DNA of 64,000 nt from Gemmiger formicilis (GCF_016900095.1 NZ_JACJJP010000014.1:1-64000); one strand, 5' to 3'. Counted from the stretch's first letter, positions 41,828-51,097 are shown. Notes: a model not told the origin generated them from the sequence alone. Numbers and translations are program-made.

Positions 41828-43888
41828 TTGCAGCATAAGCCACGTCTGAGCGGCATTATCATTACCGCCGTCCTCCTGGTGCTGGTTCTGGTTATGGCAA
41901 CGACCTATACGTCCATGTCCGGTTCCTCCACCAGCACGATGAAGCTGTCCGAGGTAATGGATTACTTTGCCGCCAATCAGGTAACCTATTTCAATCTGGA
42001 TCTGAATACCGGCGTGATCGAGCTGAGCCTGAAAGAAGGCGAGCACGCCCTGCCCGAACAGACGGAAAGCCAGAAGCAGGCTACCGGACTGCTGGCGGAA
42101 TTGTCCGGCAGTGAGGAATATGGTCCGCAGAACGGCGGTGTGATGTCCATCACCTACAAGCTGCCCTATACGGCGTATTTTCTGGAATATGTTCAGGGGT
42201 ATATCGATGCCTACAACGAAGCCAATCCGGACGCCCCCATGGTGTACGACATGGTGGAAATCAAAACCAGCATTCCCTGGTTTGAGATTCTGCTCTATGC
42301 GTTCATGATCGGCAGCGTGGTTCTGCTCTTCATGTCCATGTACCGTGGCGGAGCCGGCGGCGGCAGTATCATGAATGTGGGCCGTGCCAAGGTCAAGGAT
42401 CAGCAGGAGGGACAACGAAAAGCCACCTTTGCCGATGTGGCCGGCGCAGACGAGGAAAAGGCGGAACTTCAGGAAGTGGTTGAGTTCCTGAAGGCCCCCA
42501 ACAAGTTCAATTCCCTGGGCGCGCGCATTCCCCACGGCGTGTTGCTGGTGGGCCCTCCGGGTACCGGTAAAACCCTGTTGGCCCGTGCCTGTGCAGGCGA
42601 AGCGGGTGTGCCGTTCTATGCCATTTCCGGTTCCGATTTTGTGGAAATGTATGTGGGTGTCGGCGCTTCCCGTGTTCGCGACCTGTTTGAAAAGGCCAAA
42701 AAGACGATGCCCTCCATCATCTTTATCGATGAAATCGATGCCGTCGGTCGCCAGCGCGGCGCCGGTCTGGGCGGCGGCCACGATGAACGCGAACAGACCC
42801 TGAACCAGCTGCTGGTGGAGATGGACGGCTTTGACGCTAACGACGGTGTCATTGTCATGGCCGCCACCAACCGTGCAGACATTCTGGACAAAGCGTTGCT
42901 GCGTCCCGGCCGTTTTGACCGTCAGGTCTATGTGGGCCTGCCGGACGTCAAGGGCCGCGAGGAAATCCTGCGCGTTCATACCAAGAATAAGCCTTTGGCC
43001 CCGGATGTCAGCCTGAAGACCATTGCCAAATCCACCGCCGGTTTCTCCGGTGCCGATCTGGAAAATCTGGTCAACGAGGCGGCCCTGCTGGCAGCGCGCA
43101 AAGGCAAAAAGGCCATCACCGAGCCGGAAATCGAGGAAGCTTCCATCAAGGTGGTGGCCGGCCCCGAAAAGAAGAGCCGTGTTGTGACCGATAAAGAAAA
43201 GCGGCTTACCGCTTACCATGAGACCGGCCATGCCATCACCGGCTATTTCTGCAAGACCCATGACCCGGTGCATCAGATCAGCATCATTCCCCGCGGTATG
43301 GCGGGCGGCTACACCATGTACCTGCCGGAGAAGGATCCCAGCTACGTGACCAAGACGGCCATGAGCGAAAGCATTGTGAGCCTGCTGGGTGGTCGCGTGG
43401 CGGAACAGCTGGTGCTGGAGGATATTTCCACCGGCGCTTCCAATGACCTGCAGCGTGCCACCGATACGGCACGGGCCATGGTCACCCGGTACGGCTTCTC
43501 CGAACGGTTGGGCCCTGTGGTTTACGGCACGGATCCCAGCGAGACCTTCCTCGGCCGTGATCTGGGAATGGGCAAAGGATACAGTGAAAACATTGCTGCG
43601 GAGATCGACAACGAGATTCGTGACATTGTGGATGAAGGTTATGAGACGGCACGCCGTATCCTGACCGAGCATATGGCTGAACTGCACAAGGTGGCCGCTG
43701 TTCTGATGGAACGCGAGAAGATCAGCGGGGAAGAGTTCAAGACCCTGATGGAAGGCGGCCAGCTGCCTCCCTTTGATTTGGGCAAAACCGATTCCACGCC
43801 CGCGCAGGGCAACGCCGCTGCGCCGCAGGCTGCGGAACCTGCTGCGCAGACGCAGACGCCGGACGCTCCCGAAGCGCCCCAAGAATGA
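41828..43888 (+). CDS. ftsH: ATP-dependent zinc metalloprotease FtsH
   Basis: A 686-residue membrane AAA+ protease. It has two membrane helices (about 8-28 and 152-172) around a small extracytoplasmic domain, Walker A GPPGTGKT (about 242-249), the second region of homology, and the zinc motif H464-E-T-G-H468. The C-terminal ~35 residues are a low-complexity Ala/Pro/Gln tail. It degrades misfolded membrane proteins and short-lived regulators. The start is a TTG with AAGGAG eight bases upstream; no in-frame ATG gives the first helix. Confidence 0.97.
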   Translation: MQHKPRLSGIIITAVLLVLVLVMATTYTSMSGSSTSTMKLSEVMDYFAANQVTYFNLDLNTGVIELSLKEGEHALPEQTESQKQATGLLAELSGSEEYGPQNGGVMSITYKLPYTAYFLEYVQGYIDAYNEANPDAPMVYDMVEIKTSIPWFEILLYAFMIGSVVLLFMSMYRGGAGGGSIMNVGRAKVKDQQEGQRKATFADVAGADEEKAELQEVVEFLKAPNKFNSLGARIPHGVLLVGPPGTGKTLLARACAGEAGVPFYAISGSDFVEMYVGVGASRVRDLFEKAKKTMPSIIFIDEIDAVGRQRGAGLGGGHDEREQTLNQLLVEMDGFDANDGVIVMAATNRADILDKALLRPGRFDRQVYVGLPDVKGREEILRVHTKNKPLAPDVSLKTIAKSTAGFSGADLENLVNEAALLAARKGKKAITEPEIEEASIKVVAGPEKKSRVVTDKEKRLTAYHETGHAITGYFCKTHDPVHQISIIPRGMAGGYTMYLPEKDPSYVTKTAMSESIVSLLGGRVAEQLVLEDISTGASNDLQRATDTARAMVTRYGFSERLGPVVYGTDPSETFLGRDLGMGKGYSENIAAEIDNEIRDIVDEGYETARRILTEHMAELHKVAAVLMEREKISGEEFKTLMEGGQLPPFDLGKTDSTPAQGNAAAPQAAEPAAQTQTPDAPEAPQE

Positions 43889-43909
43889 CAAGGTAAGGTG
43901 GATTGAATC

Positions 43910-44968
43910 ATGGATCAGAATTTTTCTCTTATGGCACAGTCCCGCGCCAACTACTATACGGCGGGAAGCCCTGTTCAGTTCGTTCGGGTGGAGCTGCTCA
44001 AAGGAGATGTTACCGGGGAAGTGGCGGTCTGCCTGACCTTCAAAAACGTAGGCACCGAACCGCTGACCGGCCTTGTGGTTCACTTCAAGTGTAAGGACGC
44101 CGCCGGCCAGATTCTGTGCGAAGACGACTTCTATTATGAAGATCTGAACGCCCAGCCCGGCGATTTGTTCGGCAGTGATGATGCGGTGTTCGTGAGCGAT
44201 ACGCCGGTCTCCAGCGTGGAGACGGAGCAGGACCGCGCCTTCCTGAACGGGCGTGGTGTGAACCTGCGCGAATACAAGCGGGTTCGCTTGCCGCAGCCCC
44301 GGGTGTTGCCCGGTTCCATTGCCAAGATTTTGCAGCAGCGCACCGGAAACCCGCAGCTGACCTGTGTACCGCAGGATACGGAGTATGGCTGGTTCTGTGC
44401 ATGCGGGGCTTTCCATCCCAACGAGGAAGCGGCCCAGGTGTGCAGCGAGTGCGGCGGTGACCGCGCTTACATTAAGGCAAGCTTGACCTCCATTCTGGAG
44501 GAGGCACGCCAGGCGGCGGAGCGCCAGCAGCAGGAGCTGAATGCTGTGGCCAATGCAGCTGCGCCCGCACCGCGGAATACGGCGGCTGCCACGGCTGCCG
44601 CCGCCCAAGCAGCTATTGCCAGCGAAGAAGATGATGTGGTGGATGAACCCACCGCACAGTTCAATCCTTCTGCGGATGCCACCAATGCGGAGATGGCCCG
44701 GGTTCGTCAGTACGCACCCAACGGCCGTCTTTTTGAGGATGACGCCGAAGATGAGGAAGGCACCCGCATGTTCGACACCGATGAGGACGAGGACGAATAT
44801 GATGATGAGCCTTCCGTTCGCCGGCGCGGCCGTTATGCGGATGATGACGAAGAATCTGAAGACGACGTCATGGCCGAGCGGATCATCCGGTGGGCGCCGC
44901 CCATCACTGCGGTGGTCTGCGCCCTGATTGTGGCTGTATCGCTGATTTATTATTTCGTGATTGCCTGA
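43910..44968 (+). CDS. Acidic tail-anchored protein with zinc-ribbon-like segment
   Basis: A 352-residue protein of no family I recognise. Residues about 1-130 look like a beta-rich domain (VAVCLTFKNVGTEPLTGLVVHFK). Residues about 163-185 contain C-x-C ... C-x2-C (WFCACG...QVCSECGG), a possible zinc ribbon. About 190-240 is an alanine/glutamine-rich helix, 245-325 is highly acidic and disordered, and a single membrane helix (about 330-350) ends the protein, so the bulk faces the cytoplasm. It starts 21 nt after ftsH with AAGGTGG upstream and ends at a terminator, so it is probably co-transcribed with ftsH and could be a partner or substrate. Confidence 0.7.
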   Translation: MDQNFSLMAQSRANYYTAGSPVQFVRVELLKGDVTGEVAVCLTFKNVGTEPLTGLVVHFKCKDAAGQILCEDDFYYEDLNAQPGDLFGSDDAVFVSDTPVSSVETEQDRAFLNGRGVNLREYKRVRLPQPRVLPGSIAKILQQRTGNPQLTCVPQDTEYGWFCACGAFHPNEEAAQVCSECGGDRAYIKASLTSILEEARQAAERQQQELNAVANAAAPAPRNTAAATAAAAQAAIASEEDDVVDEPTAQFNPSADATNAEMARVRQYAPNGRLFEDDAEDEEGTRMFDTDEDEDEYDDEPSVRRRGRYADDDEESEDDVMAERIIRWAPPITAVVCALIVAVSLIYYFVIA

Positions 44969-44986
44969 TTTTCGCAACTGAGCATG

Positions 44987-45020
44987 AAGCCTCCGACCCT
45001 TTCCGGGCCGGGGGCTTTTT
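44987..45020 (+). terminator. Terminator of the ftsH transcript
   Basis: AAGCCTCCGACCC pairs with GGGCCGGGGGCTT (one mismatch, one G-U), then TTT. Confidence 0.82.
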
Positions 45021-45062
45021 GTATGCCGGCAAAATCTTTACATCTGAAGAGGCCAAAACCTC

Positions 45063-45091
45063 TTGCCATGTTGCTGTATTAGTCGTATACT
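45063..45091 (+). promoter_or_regulatory. Promoter of the GntR/ABC module
   Basis: TTGCCA (45063-45068), 17-bp spacer, TATACT (45086-45091), 31 nt before the GTG start. GntR/YtrA regulators usually repress their own promoter, so an operator probably overlaps this region. Confidence 0.75.
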
Positions 45092-45121
45092 ACAGGTAGA
45101 GAAAAAAGGAGGTGGAAGACG

Positions 45122-45499
45122 GTGGTCAGCTTTCAGGGAATCCACTTTCATGAAAGGTCGCCGGTATACCAGCAGATTGCGGAATATCTGAAGCGGCAGA
45201 TCATGCTGGGCGTGGTGGAAGATGGGGAACAGATGCCCAGCCGCCGGGAACTGGCAGCCCAGACGGGCATTAACCCCAATACGGCCCAAAAGGCCTACCG
45301 CTTGATGACCGAAGAAGGCTACGTGCAAAACCAGGGCAACAATCTGAGTCAGGTCCACCTGACTCCCGAACTGCGGGACTGGATTGAGGATGAGCTCAGC
45401 CGGGGACTGGTACAGCAGTTCGTGACCGATGCCAAGGAAAATCATCTGTCGTATCGCAAGGTCATCACTCTGATCAGTGATATGTGGGGCGAAGAATAA
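45122..45499 (+). CDS. GntR family (YtrA-like) transcriptional regulator
   Basis: A 125-residue regulator with an N-terminal winged helix (about 10-75: SPVYQQIAEYLKRQIMLG, PSRRELAAQTGINPNTAQKAYRLM, EGYVQ) and a short helical C-terminal part in place of a ligand domain, the YtrA-subfamily layout. Such proteins repress ABC transporter operons and are released in response to cell-envelope antibiotics or related signals. The start is a GTG nine bases after AAGGAGG. It leads the seven-gene module that ends at the terminator at 51058-51097. Confidence 0.9.
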   Translation: MVSFQGIHFHERSPVYQQIAEYLKRQIMLGVVEDGEQMPSRRELAAQTGINPNTAQKAYRLMTEEGYVQNQGNNLSQVHLTPELRDWIEDELSRGLVQQFVTDAKENHLSYRKVITLISDMWGEE

Positions 45500-45559
45500 G
45501 CGCCTATATTTTTTATCATGAGTGTACTATCATAATAATACACGAAAGAAGAGGTTCTT

Positions 45560-46363
45560 ATGAAAAGCTTACTGCGATACACCGCCTGGAACTGGAACAT
45601 GGGGCGCGTTTCTGCGGGGGTTCTGCTGGGGTTCGGCGCAGCGGTGGAATGTGTACTGCTGTTTGCCGCAGCGGCCTCCATCAACCAGGCGGCCATGGAG
45701 TACAACGGAATTGTGGAGGCCTCCGGAACATTGTGGGTCGCATGGCTGGTCTATCTGATGCTGCCCATCAGTGCGCAATGGCCGCAGGAAGCCGCGGGAC
45801 AAAAATCCCGTGTCTCCTATACAATTCTGACCATGCCCATGCCGCGCTGGCAGATTCTGGTTGCCCGTACCCTGTCCACCGCTCTTTGGGTGGCTGTGGG
45901 CTTTGCTGTGCAGAGTTTGTTGCTGGTTCTTATGTATGGCCCGATCACTGCATTGCAATCCACCGTGGCCAACGGATTCTTTTCCTTTGAGGTAACGGCG
46001 CAGGGACGCTTTTGGTGGGCGCTGGCCGATTGCGGACTGTTTCGCCTGATCTTGCCGGCGAATGGCGCGGGGAGCATTCTGGTTCTGCTTTTGATTTTGG
46101 TTCCCGCCTTGATGAGTGCTGCGGCATGCTCCCACCATGGGCGACGCCGGGTGGCTGCGGAGGTCGTTGCCCTGGCAGTACAGATGACTTTGTCTGCTTT
46201 GGCGTATCAGCTGGTGGTGGGGTACATTACCGGAACGCAGGTTTTGGATATGATCCTGAAAAACCGGGCAGCGACGTTCGTATCATTGGGGCTGGCCGGG
46301 CTTGTGGTCATGTCGGTGGTATGGAGCGTTGCTGCTCTCTACCGTTCCGAGATGACGGCGTAA
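45560..46363 (+). CDS. ABC-type membrane protein (permease 1)
   Basis: A 267-residue membrane protein with about six helices, an ABC-2-like permease without an ATPase domain. It starts with a short amphipathic SLLRYTAWNWNMGRVSAG, and a conserved cytoplasmic loop (MPMPRWQILVARTL) lies near residues 94-107. It should pair with the ATP-binding protein five genes downstream. It resembles the second permease of the module in length and layout but not closely in sequence. Confidence 0.7.
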   Translation: MKSLLRYTAWNWNMGRVSAGVLLGFGAAVECVLLFAAAASINQAAMEYNGIVEASGTLWVAWLVYLMLPISAQWPQEAAGQKSRVSYTILTMPMPRWQILVARTLSTALWVAVGFAVQSLLLVLMYGPITALQSTVANGFFSFEVTAQGRFWWALADCGLFRLILPANGAGSILVLLLILVPALMSAAACSHHGRRRVAAEVVALAVQMTLSALAYQLVVGYITGTQVLDMILKNRAATFVSLGLAGLVVMSVVWSVAALYRSEMTA

Positions 46364-46377
46364 AGGAGGACTCTCTG

Positions 46378-47859
46378 ATGGGACACAAAAAATCGCATCG
46401 CCCCTACGGATGGTGCCTTGGCGCCTTGGCTGTGACAATCGCCGTTTTTGCGGCGGGTCAGCTTTTTCTGTGCGTGGCTTATCCCCGCAACGCTGTGGGG
46501 TTCCGCCTGGAGGAGGGGGATGCAGCCAACCTGCAAGGCTTTACTTTACAGGGGCTTTGGCGCCAGAGCGAGACCGCCATGCTGTCCTTCACCTTGAAAG
46601 ACGGCGAACTGTCGACGAAACCCAGACTGAGCAATTCCGAGTCCGATACAACATGGATGATGGCCCGGTGCAATCTTTGTGTGCCGGAAGAAGATTGGCA
46701 GGAAGTGGATGCGGCGGCCGAGGGCAGTTATGTCAGCGGTGCATACGGCGCATACTTTCTGAAAACTTCCTATGAAGGCATGCAGTACAATGCCCAGGTA
46801 ACCCACCTGGAAGCCATGTATACCCTGACAGCCGCCGACGGCACGGATCGTTCCATTCGTTTCAGTCTTGGCGAACTGGAAACCGCTGAACCGGTTACCG
46901 TCACTGCGGAATTGTACGGTGAAAAGGGAAACCAGGAGTCGTACGGATATTTTGTTTCAGCGGGCGCGGTGCAGGATATTGACGCAGATATCCGGGATGT
47001 ACAGGTGCTCAGTTCCACGGACCAGGTGGCTTTGTACATCCAGGGTGGTAACGGGGAATCCGGTGGAATTTACTGTGTACGGAAATTCTGTACCTCGGAC
47101 GAAATCCGGAAACAAGTACCGGAAGTGACCGTGCATGGAGTATCGGTTCCTTCTCAGACGGAACCTTACGGATCTATAGAAGAGGTTTGCCCCTTTGAAG
47201 AAGGGGAAGAAATGGTTGTCTGTGACAACCAGGAAAACACCCGGCTCCGGACCGGGCGCTGGATGTTGACACAAACACAGGACGGAACTCTTTTTCTGCG
47301 TTTGTTGGACGAAGAATGGCGGCCGATGAACCGCATCGAATTGGACACGAAATTGACAGCGGGACAAACCGTCACAGCGTTGCCTGCCATGCGTTCCGAC
47401 GAAATTGTCTTTACCGTGGCTGATGAGACCGGTGCAGGCAAGACAGTCCTGCTTCGGATGCAGGACGAGAACATCGGGATGCAGGAAGAATTGGCCCTGG
47501 TACCCGAATCCCCACCGATTACCGCCGGGTTCAGTGAGGACGGCAGCCGCATCATGACGGTACAGGAAACAAAGAAAGAGCTGACTGGAACAGTGCCGGG
47601 TTCGGTGCAGGAACATTATCTTTCTTCGCAGTCTCTGACGGAAGAACTGCAGTGCTCCGCCATGGCTGTGACCGGCTGGCAGATTCAGGTGTATTCGTCG
47701 CAGAACAGTGCAACGCCCGTTCTGACCGCCAGCCTGGAATACGGCCTGCCGCAAAGATGGAGAGAAGAAGTGTGGATGAACGGCATCTACGATTCCGAAA
47801 GAACGATTTATCTTTTCAGGGTAATCCCGGCCTGGCAAACAGAGGAGGCACCGGCATGA
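46378..47859 (+). CDS. Membrane-anchored extracytoplasmic protein 1 of the ABC module
   Basis: A 493-residue protein with one N-terminal membrane helix (about 13-34) and a large outside domain, beta-rich with repeating strands like a propeller. I recognise no family. It is a paralogue of the 471-residue protein two genes on: shared blocks include F-T/S-LKDGELS versus CTLKEGQLTGK near residue 80, GIYCVRKF versus GIWRVEKS with following T-x-DEI/EEEI, and SEDGSRIM versus SEDGQSIL near the C terminus. The start has AAGGAGGA upstream, and the stop overlaps the next gene (ATGA). Confidence 0.7.
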   Translation: MGHKKSHRPYGWCLGALAVTIAVFAAGQLFLCVAYPRNAVGFRLEEGDAANLQGFTLQGLWRQSETAMLSFTLKDGELSTKPRLSNSESDTTWMMARCNLCVPEEDWQEVDAAAEGSYVSGAYGAYFLKTSYEGMQYNAQVTHLEAMYTLTAADGTDRSIRFSLGELETAEPVTVTAELYGEKGNQESYGYFVSAGAVQDIDADIRDVQVLSSTDQVALYIQGGNGESGGIYCVRKFCTSDEIRKQVPEVTVHGVSVPSQTEPYGSIEEVCPFEEGEEMVVCDNQENTRLRTGRWMLTQTQDGTLFLRLLDEEWRPMNRIELDTKLTAGQTVTALPAMRSDEIVFTVADETGAGKTVLLRMQDENIGMQEELALVPESPPITAGFSEDGSRIMTVQETKKELTGTVPGSVQEHYLSSQSLTEELQCSAMAVTGWQIQVYSSQNSATPVLTASLEYGLPQRWREEVWMNGIYDSERTIYLFRVIPAWQTEEAPA

Positions 47860-48641
47860 AAATGATTGGAAAAATGATAGGGTGGCACTGGCGCCTTGTG
47901 TGGGTTCCCTTTGGGCTGCTATGCGGTGTGTATGGTGTGCAGCAAGCGGTTCTTGTACTGTTGTCCGCCTCCAGCAAGGATTTGTTCGGCAACGGGCTGA
48001 CGGAGCTGTTTTTGCGCTGCGGGCAGATGCCCTTGTTCTTTGTGGCGATGTTTCTGGTTGCTGTGATTGCGGCAGCCGCCGCCCGTTCTTCCGGGCGCGC
48101 CCATAGTCTGTATACCGTTTATACATTGCCGCATTCCCGCAGAAATCTCCCGGTTGTGCAGTTTTTGCTGTGTCTGCTCCTTTTGCTGTTGTTTGGTGCA
48201 TGGCAGCTCATTCTGTATGCGGTTCTGTACCTGCCGGTGACCATGGTTTCCGCCGGCGTTACCGCCGAGATGGTGTCGGTTGCCTTGCCGCAGGGAAGCC
48301 TGCTTGCCGAATTCAACGCCAACCCGCTGATGCAGCTGTTGCTCCCCGTCAGCCCCAAAGGCTGGGGAGGCCTGATTGCTTTCCTGGGGGTTCTTTCCCT
48401 GGAATCGGCCTGCATGGCGTGCTGCCATGGTATCCGGCGCGTGTTTGTTTCCCTGGCGGCGCTGGTGGGGGCCGGTACTGCATCCAGCACTTTGTATCTG
48501 TGGTATCACCTTGTCGTATATGCCATAAAGAGTCCGGGAGAATGGCTGCTGCTGGCATTTTTGGCGGGGACGGCTGCCTTGTCGGCGATCCTCACACTGT
48601 TCAATGCTTGGTGGTCCGTCAAGCGAACCGAAGCTCTATGA
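47856..48641 (+). CDS. ABC-type membrane protein (permease 2)
   Basis: A 261-residue, about six-helix membrane protein, counterpart of permease 1. It has a basic N terminus MKMIGKMIGWHWRLVW and a cytoplasmic loop with YTLPHSRRNLPVVQF similar in position to the MPMPRWQILVAR loop of permease 1. The ATG overlaps the stop of the preceding ectoprotein gene by four bases, so production of the two is coupled. Probably forms a heterodimer with permease 1 over the single ATPase of the module. Confidence 0.7.
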   Translation: MKMIGKMIGWHWRLVWVPFGLLCGVYGVQQAVLVLLSASSKDLFGNGLTELFLRCGQMPLFFVAMFLVAVIAAAAARSSGRAHSLYTVYTLPHSRRNLPVVQFLLCLLLLLLFGAWQLILYAVLYLPVTMVSAGVTAEMVSVALPQGSLLAEFNANPLMQLLLPVSPKGWGGLIAFLGVLSLESACMACCHGIRRVFVSLAALVGAGTASSTLYLWYHLVVYAIKSPGEWLLLAFLAGTAALSAILTLFNAWWSVKRTEAL

Positions 48642-48657
48642 AAGCGGGGAGATTGAC

Positions 48658-50073
48658 ATGAAGCATAGCAAAAGAAATCCGGGCCTGGGGCTGCTTGCCC
48701 TGAGCATTGTAGCCGTTCTGATGTTCGTACTGGGGACGGTGGGACGACTGTGGGGGCTGCAGGATCTGCGGGCAACCATACAGGATGAAACCGGCGATTC
48801 CCGGTTTCTGGAGCCCTTTTCCTTCACAGCCTATACCTTGTTTCAGGCAGAAAATGCAGTGGCGGAGTGCACCTTGAAAGAGGGACAATTGACCGGCAAG
48901 ACACAGGCAGAAACCGCGATGCTTCCCAGTGATGCACAACTGCCCGATGATTTTCGGGCTACCAATCTGATTGCCGTCGCACCCGAAGAACGGGATACGG
49001 TCAATGCGTCTGTGGACTTCAACGGGGACACCGCTTTCGCAAAAGCCCGGAAGCTTTGGGTCATGCGGGAACTGGAACTGCCGGATGGAACCTATCTGCG
49101 TTTCCACCTTGCGGATTATCAGTGCGACACGGGCGCGACCGTACTGGCTTATCCCGGAGGCAGAAGCGGGTTAGACTGGGAGCTTGTAAGCAACGAATAT
49201 CCGGAAGAGTTTTCTGCGTGGATCCATATGCCCACCGCGGAATGGAATGAAAAATGGTATATCGGCATCGGATCGGACAGCACCCACTACCCTTGTGGAA
49301 TCTGGCGCGTGGAAAAGAGCCTGACCGAGGAAGAAATTGAGGCACTGCCGACGGATGGAACGGTACAATATGGTGACAATACACTGCCCGTTGTGTGTGA
49401 AACCACGGAATACGGGGACATCCAGCTGTTCTACCAGCCGCAGAATCTGAGCAATATCCTGGAATGCGTTCCGGTCGGACAGTTTTTGGGCGTTGTGTAT
49501 CTGGACACCGATCAAAGCATTCTGTTTGATCTGGTGGACGAAAACGCAAAGTGCATACAGACGGTCACATTGCTGGAACAGGCGGGGGAAGACCCCATCA
49601 CAAACTGTACCAAAACACAGAAGGCGGATCAGGTCTGCTTTTCGCTGGGAAAAACCACAGAGGGGGAAAGATGGATTGCCCTTCTGCGTGCAGATGAGCA
49701 GGGAAACCTGGAAACCATCCTTCTGCCGGGAGATCTCCTGCAAGACGGCAATCGGTTGGCGGGAAGTACCCTGACCCAGCTCAGTGAGGATGGCCAGAGC
49801 ATTCTGTTTGTGAATCAGGAACAAGCCCAGGTGCAGGTACAGCACTTTGAGTGGGATGGTCAGGAAAAATGCTATTCCCTGGGATACCGGATGACCGTAT
49901 ACGACCTGGCGCAGAAAGAAGTTTTATACAGTGGTATGCTGGATACAGGCGTGGAGAAGTATTGGGGACGATATCTGGGGAACAGCAACATCGGGTTTGG
50001 TCTGGCAGGGGAATTGTTGACCGTCAACCGTGACTGCTATACGATTTTCTCCCAGAAACCACAGGAGGGTTGA
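48658..50073 (+). CDS. Membrane-anchored extracytoplasmic protein 2 of the ABC module
   Basis: A 471-residue paralogue of the 493-residue ectoprotein upstream: one N-terminal membrane helix (about 9-30), then a beta-rich outside domain of about 440 residues. Function unknown; a sensor or binding partner for the permeases is a reasonable guess. The start at 48658 has GGGGAG upstream; the gene begins 16 nt after permease 2, matching the spacing of the first pair, which indicates that a permease-ectoprotein pair was duplicated. Confidence 0.7.
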   Translation: MKHSKRNPGLGLLALSIVAVLMFVLGTVGRLWGLQDLRATIQDETGDSRFLEPFSFTAYTLFQAENAVAECTLKEGQLTGKTQAETAMLPSDAQLPDDFRATNLIAVAPEERDTVNASVDFNGDTAFAKARKLWVMRELELPDGTYLRFHLADYQCDTGATVLAYPGGRSGLDWELVSNEYPEEFSAWIHMPTAEWNEKWYIGIGSDSTHYPCGIWRVEKSLTEEEIEALPTDGTVQYGDNTLPVVCETTEYGDIQLFYQPQNLSNILECVPVGQFLGVVYLDTDQSILFDLVDENAKCIQTVTLLEQAGEDPITNCTKTQKADQVCFSLGKTTEGERWIALLRADEQGNLETILLPGDLLQDGNRLAGSTLTQLSEDGQSILFVNQEQAQVQVQHFEWDGQEKCYSLGYRMTVYDLAQKEVLYSGMLDTGVEKYWGRYLGNSNIGFGLAGELLTVNRDCYTIFSQKPQEG

Positions 50074-50076
50074 TCG

Positions 50077-50808
50077 ATGATCGAGGTAAAGAATCTGGAA
50101 AAGACCTGGCGGCGTGGGCGTTCCCGCGTGGGCCTTCACCCCACCAGTTTTACGGTGCCAGACGGACAGATTGTGGGCATTCTGGGGGACAACGGCGCCG
50201 GGAAAACAACACTGCTGCGCTCTATGGCCGGACTGCTGCACCCGAATGCGGGGGCTGCTTTGTTTGACGGAAAACCTGCCGTAAAGCAGTATGAGCGCAT
50301 CAGCTATATCACGGGGGAGGGCAGCTACTATCCCAACCTGACGGTGGGGGAGTACGGCGCCTTCCTGGAAGATCTGCATCCTGCCTTTGATCCCAAGCGT
50401 TACTATGAATTCCTTCAATTTTTCCAACTTCCCGCCGATGTGCGGATCACACGTCTGTCCACCGGCCAGAAAGCGCGGGTGGAACTGGCGGCCGGCTTTG
50501 CCAAGCGGGTGGATTACTACCTGATGGACGAGCCGTTTCTGGGCAAGGATGTATTTACCCGCAAGGATTTCATCAAATTGATGAGTGCGGTGCTTCATGG
50601 ACAGGAGACAATCCTGATCACCACCCACTATCTGGATGATATCGAGCATTTCCTGGACCGGGCCATTGTACTCCACCAGGGAAAAATCGCAGACGACTTC
50701 ATGATGGAGGAACTGCAGCAACAGGGCCAGACGCTGGTGGACCGCATGGCCAAAACCTGCGGCTGGGACCCTCAGAGATATCTGCAATTCGGCGAAGAGG
50801 AGGGCTGA
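50077..50808 (+). CDS. ABC transporter ATP-binding protein
   Basis: A 243-residue ATPase: Walker A GDNGAGKT (37-44), Q-loop near TGEGSYYPNLT, signature LSTGQ (127-131), Walker B YYLMDEP (147-153), and the H-loop in TTHYLDDIE. Family members include YtrB and the PmtA/C-type exporters. Only one ATPase gene is present for two permeases. The start follows the preceding stop by three nt with GGAGGG upstream. Confidence 0.93.
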   Translation: MIEVKNLEKTWRRGRSRVGLHPTSFTVPDGQIVGILGDNGAGKTTLLRSMAGLLHPNAGAALFDGKPAVKQYERISYITGEGSYYPNLTVGEYGAFLEDLHPAFDPKRYYEFLQFFQLPADVRITRLSTGQKARVELAAGFAKRVDYYLMDEPFLGKDVFTRKDFIKLMSAVLHGQETILITTHYLDDIEHFLDRAIVLHQGKIADDFMMEELQQQGQTLVDRMAKTCGWDPQRYLQFGEEEG

Positions 50809-50810
50809 TT

Positions 50811-51044
50811 ATGGATTCGGATAACGGCAAAAGACTGACCCCAAGCGAACAGGCATTATGGGATACCCTGTGTGATAACCGCGGCAAGGCGGTACCGCGC
50901 GGCCAACTTTTGGCCGTTGTCGGATACCCGGCGGGGATCAACACCCGCACGCTGGATGTCCATATCCAGCATCTGCGGCGGAAAATGGGGCAGGAAGCCC
51001 GCATCGAAACGGTGTTCCGGATTGGGTACCGTCTGGCGGTGTAA
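50811..51044 (+). CDS. Orphan OmpR/PhoB-type winged-helix DNA-binding domain
   Basis: A 77-residue protein consisting almost only of a transcriptional-regulator C-terminal-type wHTH. It reads LTPSEQALWDTLCDNRGKAVPRGQLLAVV, then NTRTLDVHIQHLRRKMG (recognition helix) and IETVFRIGYRL (wing), the exact tail of OmpR-family response regulators. There is no receiver domain, and the upstream base is the ATPase stop followed by GGAGGG, so it is a complete standalone gene rather than a broken one. It would bind DNA without phosphorylation control. Last gene of the module. Confidence 0.85.
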   Translation: MDSDNGKRLTPSEQALWDTLCDNRGKAVPRGQLLAVVGYPAGINTRTLDVHIQHLRRKMGQEARIETVFRIGYRLAV

Positions 51045-51057
51045 GAAGCAGCCAACG

Positions 51058-51097
51058 AAAAACAGACCGTGGAAGACGTATCCACGGTCTGTTTTTT
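51058..51097. terminator. Bidirectional terminator
   Basis: AAAACAGACCGTGGA / TCCACGGTCTGTTTT, a 15-bp perfect stem with T runs on both sides, between the ABC module and the convergent pseudouridine synthase gene. Confidence 0.9.

Noticed and set aside
41774-44977. 1067-codon open frame on the minus strand opposite ftsH and its neighbour
   Set aside because: Shadow of GC-rich coding sequence; ftsH is certain on the plus strand and the opposite translation has no recognisable motif.
50811-51044. Orphan wHTH as remnant of a truncated response regulator
   Set aside because: It has its own ribosome binding site and start, and there is no room upstream for a receiver domain because the ATPase gene ends 2 nt before it.
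45122-51044. ABC module as a Bacillus Ytr or staphylococcal Pmt operon
   Set aside because: Gene order, presence of two large ectoproteins, a single ATPase and the terminal wHTH do not match either.
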